Assembly: GCA_014529385.2 (NCBI GenBank)
Contig: CM043969.1
Coordinates: forward strand, 27,479,446-27,543,445
DNA length: 64,000 nt
Source: Adiantum capillus-veneris
Taxonomy: Eukaryota; Streptophyta; Polypodiopsida; Polypodiales; Pteridaceae
Direction of reading: 5' to 3'
Position numbers and translations under genes: made by a program. Positions within the stretch are counted from its first letter, which is position 1; the number at the start of each line of letters is the position of its first letter. The notes under the pieces are model-generated. The model worked only from the letters and a program-made list of their open reading frames with translations, searched no databases and was not told the origin of the DNA. This document shows, piece by piece, positions 22,069-32,626 of the stretch.

Positions 22069-22786
22069 ATGCCCGTACCCTTAAATATGCTACAAAAAAT
22101 GCATATAGCTTCTAACAACACTCATCCTAATATAACGAAGAAAACATACAAGTGGGTCCCTAAAGCTTCTTTAGCAACCATATCTGATGCTAAAAAACAG
22201 AAGCCTTGTAAGAAACGTCCCACTCGCTCCAAGAAATATAAGAAAACGTTGCGTTGGATTCCTAAACGACTATTGGAAGCCCAAGGCTACTATCAAGGAA
22301 ATGATCAAATTTGGGTGCCAAAACGTAGATTATGTTCTTACTTGTCACCAGGCCCATGTGAGCTCATCCCGTAGCTCCAAAACAAATTAACGATCGTGGA
22401 AAGAAAAAATAACAGAATGCTACACACCCGCTCCAGAGCTAGTTTGGGTACCAAAGAAAGAACGATTTGTTCCACTTAGCTCAGGAAGGGGGGAGTCCCA
22501 TGAAGCTTCTAGATCCTCATATAATGCATCCATAGAGGTAAAAGCTTCTCCACAGCCTCCACCTACAATAGTGGACCTCCATAAAGCTACAAAGGAATCC
22601 ACACTTCCCGGTGTTCAAGAATCACCTGATGAACCACTTCAAGTCCGATCCTGGGAGAGTACCTTACCACCCTTGCAACTTGACGAGGCACCTAAGGTAA
22701 GAGAAAACTACTGGCAAAAATCTCCACCTATTACCAACTGGAACAATTGGTTTCAAAGGGTGACAAGCTCATTTCAAACGGTATGA
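22069..22786 (+). pseudogene. Basic tail ORF with repeated W-[VI]-P-K motifs
   Basis: Starting at ATG 22069, two bases after the protease stop, the frame carries TYKWVPKASL, LRWIPKRLL and IWVPKRRL within about 90 residues, then stops at 22374. A second frame (about 22388-22786) continues the theme with LVWVPKKERF and a Pro-rich, acidic end (NNWFQRVTSSFQTV). The four W-[VI]-P-K motifs at regular spacing, each followed by basic residues, are unlike RT, integrase or chromodomains. I do not recognise the protein; a nucleic-acid- or partner-binding role is a guess. Confidence 0.5.
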
Positions 22787-24408
22787 TCTACCCAAGGAAG
22801 GGGGGAGTGTTTGCTGACAGTCATCCTTCACTTGCTTCCCTCTCAACCTTCCTCCCTGACCTCTTGATCTCCCAATCTTAGGGAATGTATATATATAGCC
22901 TTATACTCACAAAAAACAAAAATAATAAAGAGCAAGAGCAATTAGCAAACGAGTATGCACAATAAAAGTCAAAACATTGACCCAGACCTACACATTCACA
23001 TCCGGTACACTGAAACAGAAACCTATGCCATAAAAAACCTTTGATCCTCATCACTCGAGTGATGGAGGGTAGGTAGAATTAGTACGATAGGAGTGTTTCT
23101 GTTTTAGAGTTGAGTGATTAGCAAAGTTCTTTTTTCCCACTGATGTGCCTCCTAGAGGTATTGTTTGTGTTTCATAATGTGTACAGGAACAATTGTTGCT
23201 GTGGTTAGGATTTGGACCTTCATAGGAACTTTCTCTCGTTCACACTTCAGATCAAGCGCGACCATCAACACAAACCGGTGTTTCTTGTCCATTAGCATTG
23301 CCCCTTATGTTTTTGCATCCATGTTTGTCTGCTTTGATTTGATTGGTAGCATAATATTCAGTGCATTTTCTTAGTATCAAACATTTAATTCAATGTAATT
23401 TCTTGTCATAATCACTTGTCTAGGTTTAAAAATCAAGCAAGTTCGACTAAGCTAGTTTGACCAAGTTAGGTGCTAGAGATCTTCTCTTAATATCATGGGG
23501 AATGCCTTCCTAATAATCAATGGTTACTTAGGTTCTTAACCCGATTTAGGCACCATTGTGTGAAATGTACTAGGCTTTCTAGTGGGCTTGACCCTATTGA
23601 CCTTTAGCTTAAGTATTATAAAAAGAGTTTACTTGTGTGATGAGCCTGGGGAGGTGTATCAGTGTTATATGACCCCCCAAAGTTACAAAATTAAAATGCT
23701 AAAAATGAACAAACAAAAAATCAAAGTGCCACAATGTAAAATCTTAAGTTGGAAGAGAAATATCAGCTTGATTGGGTACTTCACTCACATGTATCGCCTA
23801 TGGTACTAGAGCCCTAGAGGTTCCCAGTGTCCTTGAAAAGCAAAAAACCCAAGGCATACAAAATAAGCACACACATCAAAAGTAAATCAATGAGAAAAGA
23901 CTTTTGGGGGGCAAAGAAAAGGTAATCAGTCAGGCGATGATTTCATGAGAAATTCCTTTTGTCGTAGCTTAACTACAAGGTCTTCTAGGTATAGCCTCTA
24001 GTCAGCCCTCGAACATGAAATACTTGGCTCTCGCGATTAAACAACTTAATTGACCAGAGAAAATTAAGAAGCTTACCCATGGTATTAATAGTCGATCTCT
24101 AGTGCCTTTCGACCGTTAAATTAGCGACCCCAGACTTATTTAATTTTTTACCTTTACATCTGTTTATGCATTTGATTATATTGCAATTTAATGTTTATTG
24201 CTGACAAATTGTTTAAAATGCTGTTACCAATCAATTTGTTTGTCTAAAACTGCATATGCTTTTTAATCGCTTATGAGAATGCAATTACTGTGCCAATGTT
24301 GTTTGATTTTGCAGTGACTGAAGAAGGCTAAGGACATTCATCTCAAATGCTCTTCCACCTCGACCAACGAGCTTCAACTCAATAGCTTCCGAGGACGGAA
24401 TCTACATC
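22787..24408 (+). other. 1.6-kb 3' non-coding stretch of the gag-protease element
   Basis: No domain on either strand. It begins with a purine tract AAGGAAGGGGGGAG (22793-22806) that resembles the real one at 24409. Short frames (23165-23374, 23582-23809) look random. Confidence 0.55.
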
Positions 24409-24420
24409 AGGAAGGGGGGC
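24409..24420 (+). promoter_or_regulatory. Polypurine tract
   Basis: AGGAAGGGGGGC ends one base before the 3' LTR; primes plus-strand cDNA. Confidence 0.9.
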
Positions 24421-24421
24421 A

Positions 24422-24760
24422 TGTTAACCCTCACGGATCACGGACACCCTATCACCTACGAGATGGACGTTGTAACCTACGGCAGACATTGTATTATTTA
24501 TTTGGTAGAGTCAGGTACCGGGCTTGTCGGTCCAATAGGAAAAGGGTAAGAGTGATCGCCGATGAGAGGCGCACTCTAACTGGAACATTCAAGGGATTAG
24601 TTGGCTAAGCATGGGCGCCCAAGTGTGAATGGGGCGAGCTCATATAAAAGTCAACTAAACCTAAAATCCACTCATTCTCTCATTTGTGCAATAGAACAGT
24701 GCTCTTGCTCCATCTCCATCTCCATCTTCTTTTTCTTCACCTCCTTGTGTGTGTGTGTGT

Positions 24761-24811
<51 letters not shown>

Positions 24812-25047
24812 CGATCGAGCATTACGAAGGCACAGCAACGGCGAAGCGGTTGAGCGCGGCGAAGCGGCGGCTCCTTCTTCTTCGCGGCGAGGAATCCTCC
24901 ACGAAGAAAGCGTAGAGCGGTGAGTGACACACCATCGCCTTCTTTGAGCTTACTAGTTTAGGCTTGTTGTGTGCTTGGAGCCATTTGTGGCTCGCACACG
25001 GTGTATCGGCAAGTTCCTTGCATTGACACGTGCGACATACGTGCACA
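24422..25047 (+). repeat. 3' LTR of the gag-protease element
   Basis: 626 bp, same termini as the 5' LTR. It contains (GT)n then (GA)n at about 24745-24807. Followed by target duplication CTCTG. Confidence 0.95.
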
Positions 25048-25058
25048 CTCTGATACCA
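25048..25058 (-). promoter_or_regulatory. Primer-binding site (Met tRNA) of the small-LTR element, interrupted
   Basis: The - strand reads TGGTATCAGAG from 25058, one base inside the 5' LTR; the final C of TGGTATCAGAGC is now at 18193 because the gag-protease element inserted here. Confidence 0.9.
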
Positions 25059-25059
25059 G

Positions 25060-25215
25060 TGCAAGGACAAGGGGACTGGAACATGCTCATCACCACCCAG
25101 CCATGCCCTATATAGGCCCTTGGCCTTCTAAATATAGGGACCCCCTTGACTGCATGTCCGTCTTGGCCCTTGGCCCTCACCCATGGCCGTGACTGGTCCT
25201 ACCATTGTCGTCACA
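25060..25215 (-). repeat. 5' LTR of the small-LTR element
   Basis: 156 bp matching 12466-12621; outer flank TCTGC (25216-25220) is the target duplication. Confidence 0.9.
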
Positions 25216-25488
25216 TCTGCTGTATGATAAACTTTTGTGAGCATGGGTTAATCTTCCATTCTATTTTAACCTACAAAGATCAAGTCAATTCACACATTCC
25301 AATGGTTAGAATGATATTTTTTTACAACATACATATAGTATCAAATCTCTAACGTCAAATTGGCATGTGCAGTGCAATTCTTAAACATGCAGCTTGCACT
25401 AGGACACATGAAAGACCTTGTTTTGAAACTCAGCTACCCTAAACCCTCATTTATTTATGTATTAACATATAGATCAAACAATGTTCAA

Positions 25489-25893
25489 CTAATTGGCATT
25501 AATAGAGTCGCATGCAAAAATGGTCAACATGCAATTTTCAACTCTGCTCTTTGATGTAGACTTGTCCTCATCGGCAAGGATAGAAGACCCTCCATGTTCA
25601 GATTGCGTGACTGAGAAACTCTCCTTGCTTGCACGAGTATTCAGTGTCCTCACTTCCTCGGACGGCACAAACGGTGTGGTTTTGGTGCTGCGAGGAGACG
25701 TGAGCTTGGAGTTGCCCTTGGTAGACTTGGTTGCTCTCTCAGGAGTGGACCCATTAGCAGCAACCCTCCCCGGGACCTTATAGCAACGAACAAATGGGAC
25801 ACCAAATGAGATTGGGATGAGCACAGCAAAGAGGATGACCACACACCACAACTCAAAGCAGAGGAAGCTTGTGATGTGACAATAGGAAGGCAA
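25489..25893 (-). CDS. Exon-like open frame with a predicted membrane segment, unknown
   Basis: The frame has no ATG start (TTG at 25893, stops just upstream), so if real it is an internal or last exon. It opens with a hydrophobic stretch (FELWCVVILFAVLIPISFGV) that could span a membrane, followed by a Ser/Thr/Lys-rich region (TPERATKSTKGNSKL). The codon choice looks more gene-like than its surroundings. I recognise no family. It may be a decayed host gene or a captured fragment. Confidence 0.3.
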   Translation of the reverse strand: MPSYCHITSFLCFELWCVVILFAVLIPISFGVPFVRCYKVPGRVAANGSTPERATKSTKGNSKLTSPRSTKTTPFVPSEEVRTLNTRASKESFSVTQSEHGGSSILADEDKSTSKSRVENCMLTIFACDSINAN

Positions 25894-26146
25894 ATTGGTC
25901 TATCAGTTCCAAGCGTAGAGGATAGATTGTCTTGTACGTGGGAGAGAACGATTCAAAGTGGATTTCCTTGCAATTATTACACCACACAAACCCGTTTTTT
26001 TTGTCAAAAGTAGCTCATAATATAAAATTGAGAGTTTCCCTCCCCAGAAAGTAAGAATATGACATCTTTTGTTTTATGGCCATAACAAAGCGGCACCAAC
26101 CATGTGAATTCAAAACTGACCTTTTTTTTGTACCACCAATACATGC

Positions 26147-27110
26147 TTACACCCACTTCCATGAAGGCGAGTTAAGAGGCTCCCGCATCACACCATCTCT
26201 GGATCTAGTATTGGTGTGCCATGTCATTAAAGCTGCTATAGACTTGCACCTAAACATGTTCTTTGTTCTTGGAATGATAGAAAAGTGTGCAAGAACAAAT
26301 TTTCCTCGTGTGTCCTCTCTATACTTGTTTGTTGAGACAATGTTCCAAATTTTCATATTCATTTGAAAAGAGTATACAATCATTAGGACATACACGTATT
26401 TTATAATAATTCGTGCCCAAGCTAATAAAATTCTTTTTAGCGGCCGGTCGAGTAACGCGATTGCCTTCTTACAAAATTTGCTCGTTGAGAAACGTGTCAA
26501 TACATCAACACATCAACACAACAATCATATTATTTGAACTTGGGGTTGATTCTTTGTTTACAATATTTCTACCTGAAAAGTTGTATGACACTCATGTCAA
26601 ACCACCCATAAATAGACTGCAGATTAATCATATCCAAAGTGGTATAGAGAACTAAAACTTTTTCACCATTGTAAAGCAGCGTACATACAAGATTCCACAT
26701 CATCTCACCTTCTTTATCGGTGCTCTTTCACCGTCGGTATGAACGGGATGATTGACGTTGATTTACAGTGTTAGGTTGAATGTATTTTCCACCTTGGTTT
26801 TCAATAATGGGATCCATATTAAAGAACACATCCAATATTTGTTCCGTCTCGTCTTCTTGGAATGGGGCATCGGAGTGTTGGTGCAGTAGACTCCACTGCT
26901 GGCAGTTCGTTTGATATTCACCTTCTCTGTGATGAGACTAGAGCAATATCTATTTGTGGGGGTTGAGCGATTGCATCCAGACCATGAGATCAATAACGCA
27001 GATCCTGTAATTTCTCTATAGGGAAGATACCATTATTGTGTATGTGCTGATAACAGACCTTGCATTTTCGAAGATATGATGCTTGCATCGCGCATAGGGA
27101 CACACCAAAT
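26147..27110 (-). pseudogene. CACTA (En/Spm) transposase remnant
   Basis: Read on the - strand: near 27100-27040 there is CPYARCKHHIFENARSV, resembling the N-terminal transposase-associated zinc region. A second frame covers 26993-26763. Then 26500-26147 has FVLAHFSIIPRTKNMFRCKS followed by MTWHTNTRSRDGVMREPLNS and PSWKWV, which matches the CACTA TNPD pattern (fixed HFP-x-IPR, RWH, DGVLRHP, WK). No CACTA termini are identified. Large parts, including the catalytic core, are missing. Confidence 0.55.
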
Positions 27111-27381
27111 TATCATCCATAACTCACCTACAACTGATGCAAGTGGGATACAAAGAGAAGCAGAGAGACAAGAGACAAAAATGGAGAGATGGAGGGATAG
27201 ATATGGTGAGATAGCCTAGAGATGAAGAGATACAAGGATAGAGAGAAATAGGAAAGAGAAATAGAGAGAGAGAGAGAGAGAGAGAGAGATAATATGATAT
27301 ATTAATGTCTTGAGAGTAAGAGCTAGGGGTTTGAGGGTCAGAGGGGCTATGCCGCAATCGAAGGCGGCGCCGTTTTACTAG
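27110..27381 (+). mobile_element. Helitron-like 3' end (terminal CTAG)
   Basis: GGGGTTTGAGGGTCAGAGGG, a CG-rich weak hairpin (27350-27371) and CGTTTTACTAG followed by T end this block. The same 30-base approach and exact CGTTTTACTAGT terminus occur at 34422. Helitrons end in a short hairpin and CTRR and insert before T, as here. The 5' end of this copy was not found. A (GA)n run lies at about 27259-27289. Confidence 0.5.
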
Positions 27382-28758
27382 TTCTTTTCCATGTGGCATG
27401 GATCAAACTTAAATCTGAGCTTAGTTCCATGACCTCCACCATCTTTAAAGAAATAAGAAGATAATAAAATAATGTTTGTAGGCACATCAAACATTCCTAA
27501 GTTTCAAGCTACTTCAAAATTCAACCAAGAATCACCATTGCTTTTTTTTCATGGAGGTAGGAAATTCCACCTTAAATCTTCAAGCAATTTATTGTTTTCT
27601 TATGACTTATCCCTCAGTTTAAGTTCCATTCTGCATCTCTATATCTTGTGCCTAGACATCAATTTGTTTCATTGCATAGATAAAATTTATCAACATGGCG
27701 ATGGAGATAAGGTGCCCAATCATTTTTCCCATAATAAAGGCTTGCTGCAAAATTGAACAGACATACACCTCGTTTATAAGCATGTCTACATTGCAATTCT
27801 TTGTTGACTGGTGAAGATTCAAAGATTAATCTATCCCCGCTTCTTTAAAAGAATATAAGCTTTCTCTACAGCAAAAAACAAAGCGAACTGACAAGGTCGG
27901 GACAGCTGGTAGAGACAAGGGCTGCGAGGAGTAAAAGCAGTTGCGCATTGCATGTTTTTTATATGCAGGGGATCAGCGTCGGGTAGCAAAAAAGGCTTTC
28001 TCTACTCCGCGAGTTCAGAAGTTCGATTGCGCTGCGACGGGCATTGAACTTTACGTTTGTAATGCCTTCAACATAGCGTCTGGTAGAATCTCTAGAGATT
28101 CGATGTAATGGGAATACGTATGGGAATTCAAAAGACTTATTTGAATTGATATGCCTACTGGGTCTGCGCCCGCATTAGTCGGAATCTACCCAGATCCTCT
28201 TGCTAAACTGCACCTATGCTGTCCAGCTCAGAGCAGCGCCATGGGCCTGCTCGTCCTGCTCCGCGGCCCATCGACTCCATCCCTCTGCACCCAATGTCCG
28301 CCCGCCTGCACCCACAAGTCACATGGCGTCTCTTCCATCCCCTTCGCACCCAAGCTGCCCCCACCTGCATCCGCTCTGCACGCATATAACCCGCGCCCAA
28401 TACACACACACAGGGCACCCGCATCGCATTTCCCCGTCGGCACCCAGCGTTCCCCTCTGCAGCGAACCTCCCCGCGCCTACATTTGGTGTACCGACAGAC
28501 AGAGAGACGAGAGAGAGAAATGAAATCACACGTGCCCAACTCACACGTCCCGTCCCCCTTTTCTTGCGCCTCCACGCGTCTCCTGGCCGCTTTTTCACCA
28601 AAAGCTTTTCGAAGGATCTCCCAAGATTCCCCTTGAACGACCTGCTTCCAGAATTGGGCACGCCTATTGGCTCCACTTTCACAAAACTTAATTAATTTTG
28701 CTGGTTTGATTCGCTCTGGAATCTTTTACCTGAAGGGAAAAAAAGGATTGGACTGCGT

Positions 28759-28783
28759 CCCCCCCCCCCCCCCCCCCCCCCCC
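28759..28783. repeat. Poly-C tract
   Basis: 25 consecutive C in GC-rich context. Confidence 0.97.
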
Positions 28784-29133
28784 GGCTATGCCCTGCACCT
28801 CGCACATCGCTCCGTCGTTGGTGCGGTTCGGATCTCAAGGCATCCCCTTCGCCCACCATCCCCTGTTGCACCTTCGCTCCACACAAACGCACGCGAGAGA
28901 GAGAGAGCACATCGCTTCCCCTCTCGATTTCAAAGCAACAAGTCCCCCCTTGATTTCGCCATCACTGACCTACGCTCCACACATACACACAGGCTAACCC
29001 GTCCACTCACTTACGCTCCACACACACACAGGCTAACGTGCATGTGCATGCATCGTAGCAATTCCTCTGGCCTCTGGTTCGCTTCACTCGCCGTTGCTAC
29101 CCTTGCAACCAGACTCACTGTAGTGTTCACGCA

Positions 29134-29179
<46 letters not shown>

Positions 29180-29216
29180 TGCCGACACGTTCAACTCTCT
29201 CTCTCTCTCTCTCTCT
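29134..29216. repeat. (GA)n followed by (CT)n
   Basis: A (GA)n run (29134-29176) and a (CT)n run (29194-29216) separated by 17 bases; they can fold back on each other. Confidence 0.9.
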
Positions 29217-30450
29217 TCCATGTGGCACCTTCCCCTTTTTTTACCTCAACTCACTTCAGAGTCTGGGCTGATTCTCTCTAATGAGACTTAAAAAAAGACA
29301 TTTCGGCCACCTATTACTAGTCGTCGTGATGTTTTGAAATTCATTGTTGAAATAGTTACAAAGCGACTCTTTTCAACTTGACATTTAAAAATAAATTAAA
29401 AATCCTGTCATTCTTGTCTATCTTTTGCTTGCAAAGAAAATACCGCATGCAATCGTCACAAAGAAACATGTACTTATACTCATTCGGTGGATTCTATTGG
29501 GTCTAAGGTCCTATTAACCAGAATCTCTGTAGATCCGGCCCGCCCAAAAAAAAAGGCGCGATCTCTCTCCTCTCCCTTCCCCGCCTGGTGCGCCATCGTT
29601 TTGCATCATCTGACCTTCTTGCACGGCAACCTCTGTCTTGCAACTCCGATGGAAAACGCCCTCCACGATGCGCCCAGCTGTGCGTGAGATCCCAATTTGC
29701 ACCTGTGACAGGCCAACGAAGCGCATATCATTCCTTCCGTAATGCGTTGCGTATGAGACGAAGACACGCATCCGTTACGCTCAACACGTGCACACACACA
29801 AACAAACCCCGATATTGTCTGCATTTCACAATCTCATGCACGAGCAAATATCACAGTCTCTCTCTCTACGCTCGATTAGTGCCACTTGCATACTCGATTA
29901 GTGCCACCTAGGCAACGTCACCTCATCTTTTCTTTGGCTTTTCTCTCGCGTCACTGGAGAGTCGAAGAATCTTGCTTGATTCTTTTTAATGAAACGTGCT
30001 CATCCTACGTCCATCTAAAAAGAGTTGTACTTAGCAAAGAAGACAAGAGGATCCCATGTACAAATTATGTTCGTATTGATATTGGTCACATCACAATGGC
30101 AATCTTTTTTACTTTCTAAAAGAAACCTTAGAGAAGTGTTGGGTTGGACATACTTTCAATGTTTTAAGTGAAGTTTGAGACTAACCTTAAATGTTATTTG
30201 ATTTTAAAGTATTAAATAGATATTTTTATTTCATTTTTCATTTCACTTCCTCACATGGCTTGACTTCTCTTGCATTCTATTCTTTCCTAACGATAAAGTG
30301 AAGCTTTAGTTTGCATATCTATACTAATAGATAATGGAATAGATAATGGGGGAGGGGATTCCGGCCTCCCTCCCAAGACACGTGTCCAAAGCTCCTCATT
30401 CCGGCACCTTCGGGTAGTGTACGCTGAGCGAAACAGTGATTGAGACTTTG

Positions 30451-30584
30451 AGTGAGAGAGAGAGAGAGAGAGAGATTGCGCATAACTGCTTGGACTTCCT
30501 CGGGGAGAGAGAATGAGAGAGAGAGAGAGAGAGAGAGTCCGAGAGGTGTGCACTGAGTGCCAGGCAATTACTCAGTGAGATGCG

Positions 30585-30629
<45 letters not shown>
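30451..30629. repeat. Three (GA)n arrays
   Basis: Runs near 30451-30475, 30508-30536 and 30586-30629 separated by short unique sequence; frames of Leu-Ser or Arg-Glu repeats here are artefacts. Confidence 0.93.
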
Positions 30630-30633
<4 letters not shown>

Positions 30634-31391
30634 TGAATGTTGCGATGGCCCGCCGCCAATTCGTTTCTCTCACTTTCAAGTTCCAAGGCTTGATAATCGT
30701 TTTTTTATGCTCCATTCCGTGCGACGCAACAGAATCTGACAGAGGATGAACGGGGTGGATGAGAGAGAATCTAGAGAGCATAAGGTATTCACTAGCTATG
30801 AAATTTAGGAGCGAGAGACTCATAATTTCACAAAGCATCAGCGCACAGCTCTCGAACGATGCGATTTGTGTGTGGGTGCATGAGAGAGAGAGAGAGAGAG
30901 TTCTACACCCTAAAACTATGAACTCTCCGAAACGCAACTCTGTGTGGGTGTTTGTGCGTGTATGGATCGATGGGAGAGAGAGAGAGAGAGAGAGAGAGGC
31001 ATGCAATATATAGAGATGGAGATGGTCGAGTGAGAGAAGAAGAAGAGGATGATGACGGATGCATAAAACGGACATGCACAGAGTTGAGAGAAACAAAAGA
31101 GGATGATGACGGATGCATACGACATTACCCACAATTTGTTCTTTCTCCAAATTGCGTAAAAAAGAAAGATTGAAAATCCATACGCAGTCTGCACCCATTT
31201 TAGTTTCTTTTCAATAACCTTCTCTTTTCCAGGTTGCTTGCCACAAGATTCTTTTTTTGCTTGGACAATTAAGCTGGACAATTAAGCTTAAGGCTATTCC
31301 TTTCATCTTTTGTAAAACTCACAATTACATTATATTATATCAAAACCAAATTACAATTTGGTTCATCTACAGTATATTATCTATACCTATA

Positions 31392-31800
31392 TCTATACTA
31401 ATAGATAATGGGCGAGGGGATTCCGGTTGCCCCCCCCCCCCCACACGTGTCCAAAGCTCCTCATTCCGGCGCCTTCGGGTAGTGTACGCTAAGCGATTTT
31501 AGTGAGTGAGACTCTGAGTGAGAGAGAGAGAGAGAGACTGCCTGGTCGTATAACTGTCTGGACTTCCTCGCGGAGAGAGAATGAGAGAGAGAGAGAGAGA
31601 CTCGAACTGGCGGAGGGGATTCCGCCCCCCCCCCGGACACGTGTCCAAAGCTCCTCATTCCGGCGCCTTCGAGTAGTGTACGTTGAGCGAAACAGTGAGT
31701 GAGACTCTGAGTGAGAGAGAGAGACTGCCTGGTCGCATAACTGCCTGGACTTCCTCGCGGAGAGAGAATGAGAGAGAGAGAGAGAGACTCGAACTGGCGC
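31392..31800 (+). repeat. Repeated copies of the Helitron-like 5' region
   Basis: The block CACGTGTCCAAAGCTCCTCA plus GCCTTCGGGTAGTGTACG-type sequence and a following (GA)n occurs three times in direct orientation: near 30378, 31443 and 31637. Only the first two have the TCTATACTAATAG start. Confidence 0.8.
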
Positions 31801-31918
31801 AAGCCTCGAGGCAGCTCAAAGTTCGCAGCCTCAGACTCGAACTGCCGCAACCTGCCGAGCATGGACTTGCGCTCTGAGGACTTGCACGCACATTGATTAA
31901 CAGCTTGGACTTCCTCGC

Positions 31919-31922
<4 letters not shown>

Positions 31923-32003
<81 letters not shown>
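31923..32003. repeat. Long (GA)n array
   Basis: About 40 GA units without interruption. Confidence 0.97.
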
Positions 32004-32004
<1 letters not shown>

Positions 32005-32017
32005 GAACTGGCGCAAG

Positions 32018-32234
32018 CAGTGTTCGGGAAAAATCAATTTTCCAACCATACAAAATTCCTTTCTTTGAATTTGCCAAGAGGAAATTTTAGAAAATTAGGT
32101 TATTTTTTCAGATTTTTACACTATTTTTCTCTCTTTTGGGACGGAATATCTCCTTTTCCCTTCGCCCTCAACCGGCATTTTTGAAATTGAAAACGGCACG
32201 ATATTAAGTTGAGACACATTTTTCCCGAACACTG
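32018..32234. mobile_element. hAT-type MITE, full length (217 bp), TSD GGCGCAAG
   Basis: It begins CAGTGTTCGGGAAAAAT and ends with the complement ATTTTTCCCGAACACTG, a 17-bp perfect inverted repeat. GGCGCAAG flanks both sides (32010-32017, 32235-32242). CAGTG termini plus an 8-bp duplication are the hAT hallmark. No coding. Confidence 0.92.
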
Positions 32235-32271
32235 GGCGCAAGCCTCAAAGCAGTGGTCAACACTGGTGACT

Positions 32272-32298
<27 letters not shown>

Positions 32299-32304
<6 letters not shown>

Positions 32305-32410
32305 GAAGAAGAAGAAGAAGAAGAAGAGAGTTTTAACGTCCTAGGAAACTATCCCAAGATATACCTTAAAGATGTAGCCGATAAGCAAAGTTGAACTCAA
32401 GACCTATTAG
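32299..32410 (-). repeat. SINE-like copy, (TTC)n tail, interrupted by a MITE
   Basis: On the - strand: GGTCTTGAGTTCAACT (box-B-like), body, GTTAAAACTCTC and (TTC)n (32299-32326). Its upstream end continues beyond the MITE at 32627-32640. Same family as 42761-42930 and 61309-61408. Confidence 0.5.
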
Positions 32411-32626
32411 CAATGTTCGGGAAAAATCATTTCTCCAAACATACAAAATTCCCTTTCTTGAAATTTTCAAGAGGAAATCTTAGAAAATTAGGTTTATTTT
32501 TTGGGATTTTAGACTAATTTTCTCTATTTTGGGGCGAAATTTCTCCTTTCCCCTTGCCTTCAACCGGCAATTTTGAAATTGAAAACGGCACGATATTAAG
32601 CTGAGACACATTTTTCCCAAACACTG
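32411..32626. mobile_element. hAT-type MITE, full length (216 bp), TSD CCTATTAG
   Basis: Same family as 32018-32234 with slightly decayed ends (CAATGTTCGGG... ...CCCAAACACTG). CCTATTAG flanks both sides (32403-32410, 32627-32634), so it inserted into the SINE-like copy. Confidence 0.92.

Larger units (their letters stand above)
18199..25047 (+). mobile_element. Gag-protease-only LTR retrotransposon (TR-GAG-like) with Asp-tRNA primer site, TSD CTCTG
   Basis: LTRs at 18199-18810 and 24422-25047, Asp-tRNA primer site, long A-rich leader, gag with zinc knuckles, a retropepsin-like protease, a basic tail ORF, a 1.6-kb 3' non-coding stretch and a purine tract. CTCTG flanks both ends (18194-18198, 25048-25052). 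No RT, RNase H or integrase motif is present on either strand, so mobility would depend on a related autonomous element. The LTRs differ by about five substitutions in their first roughly 340 bases by eye, so the insertion is fairly young. The primer type and long 3' non-coding stretch fit a Ty3/Tat-Athila relationship (inference). Confidence 0.93.
12466..25215 (-). mobile_element. Small-LTR, apparently non-coding LTR retrotransposon (LARD/TRIM-like), TSD TCTGC, later split by another element
   Basis: Two 156-bp LTRs in the same orientation lie at 25060-25215 (5') and 12466-12621 (3', - strand). The 5' LTR is followed on the - strand by TGGTATCAGAG, the Met-tRNA primer site, and the 3' LTR is preceded by a purine tract. 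TCTGC flanks both outer ends (12461-12465 and 25216-25220). Removing the 6.85-kb element at 18199-25047 leaves about 5.9 kb. I see no gag, protease, RT or integrase in 12622-18193, so it must have been moved by another element's proteins. It also contains an inverted second copy of its own 3' end (14928-15275). Confidence 0.85.
27382..30317. other. Anonymous segment with GC-rich part and microsatellites
   Basis: 27400-28140 is AT-rich and featureless. 28140-29060 is GC-rich with C25 at 28759-28783 and short purine runs; long open frames on both strands there follow from the composition. (GA)n at 29134-29176 and (CT)n at 29194-29216. It could be an old gene 5' region, but no splice-bounded coding sequence is convincing. 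Confidence 0.45.

Noticed and set aside
15117-25215. 15117-15275 as the 5' LTR partner of 25060-25215
   Set aside because: It is in inverted orientation and is preceded by a purine tract, so it is a 3' end; TCTGC target duplication pairs 25215 with 12466 instead.
28151-29137. GC-rich overlapping frames up to 161 codons
   Set aside because: Open on both strands because of composition; no domain, no convincing splice sites; poly-C and purine runs are included.
30287-32090. Long Leu-Ser (- strand) and Arg-Glu (+ strand) open frames
   Set aside because: They are translations of (GA)n/(CT)n arrays, which are open in all phases.
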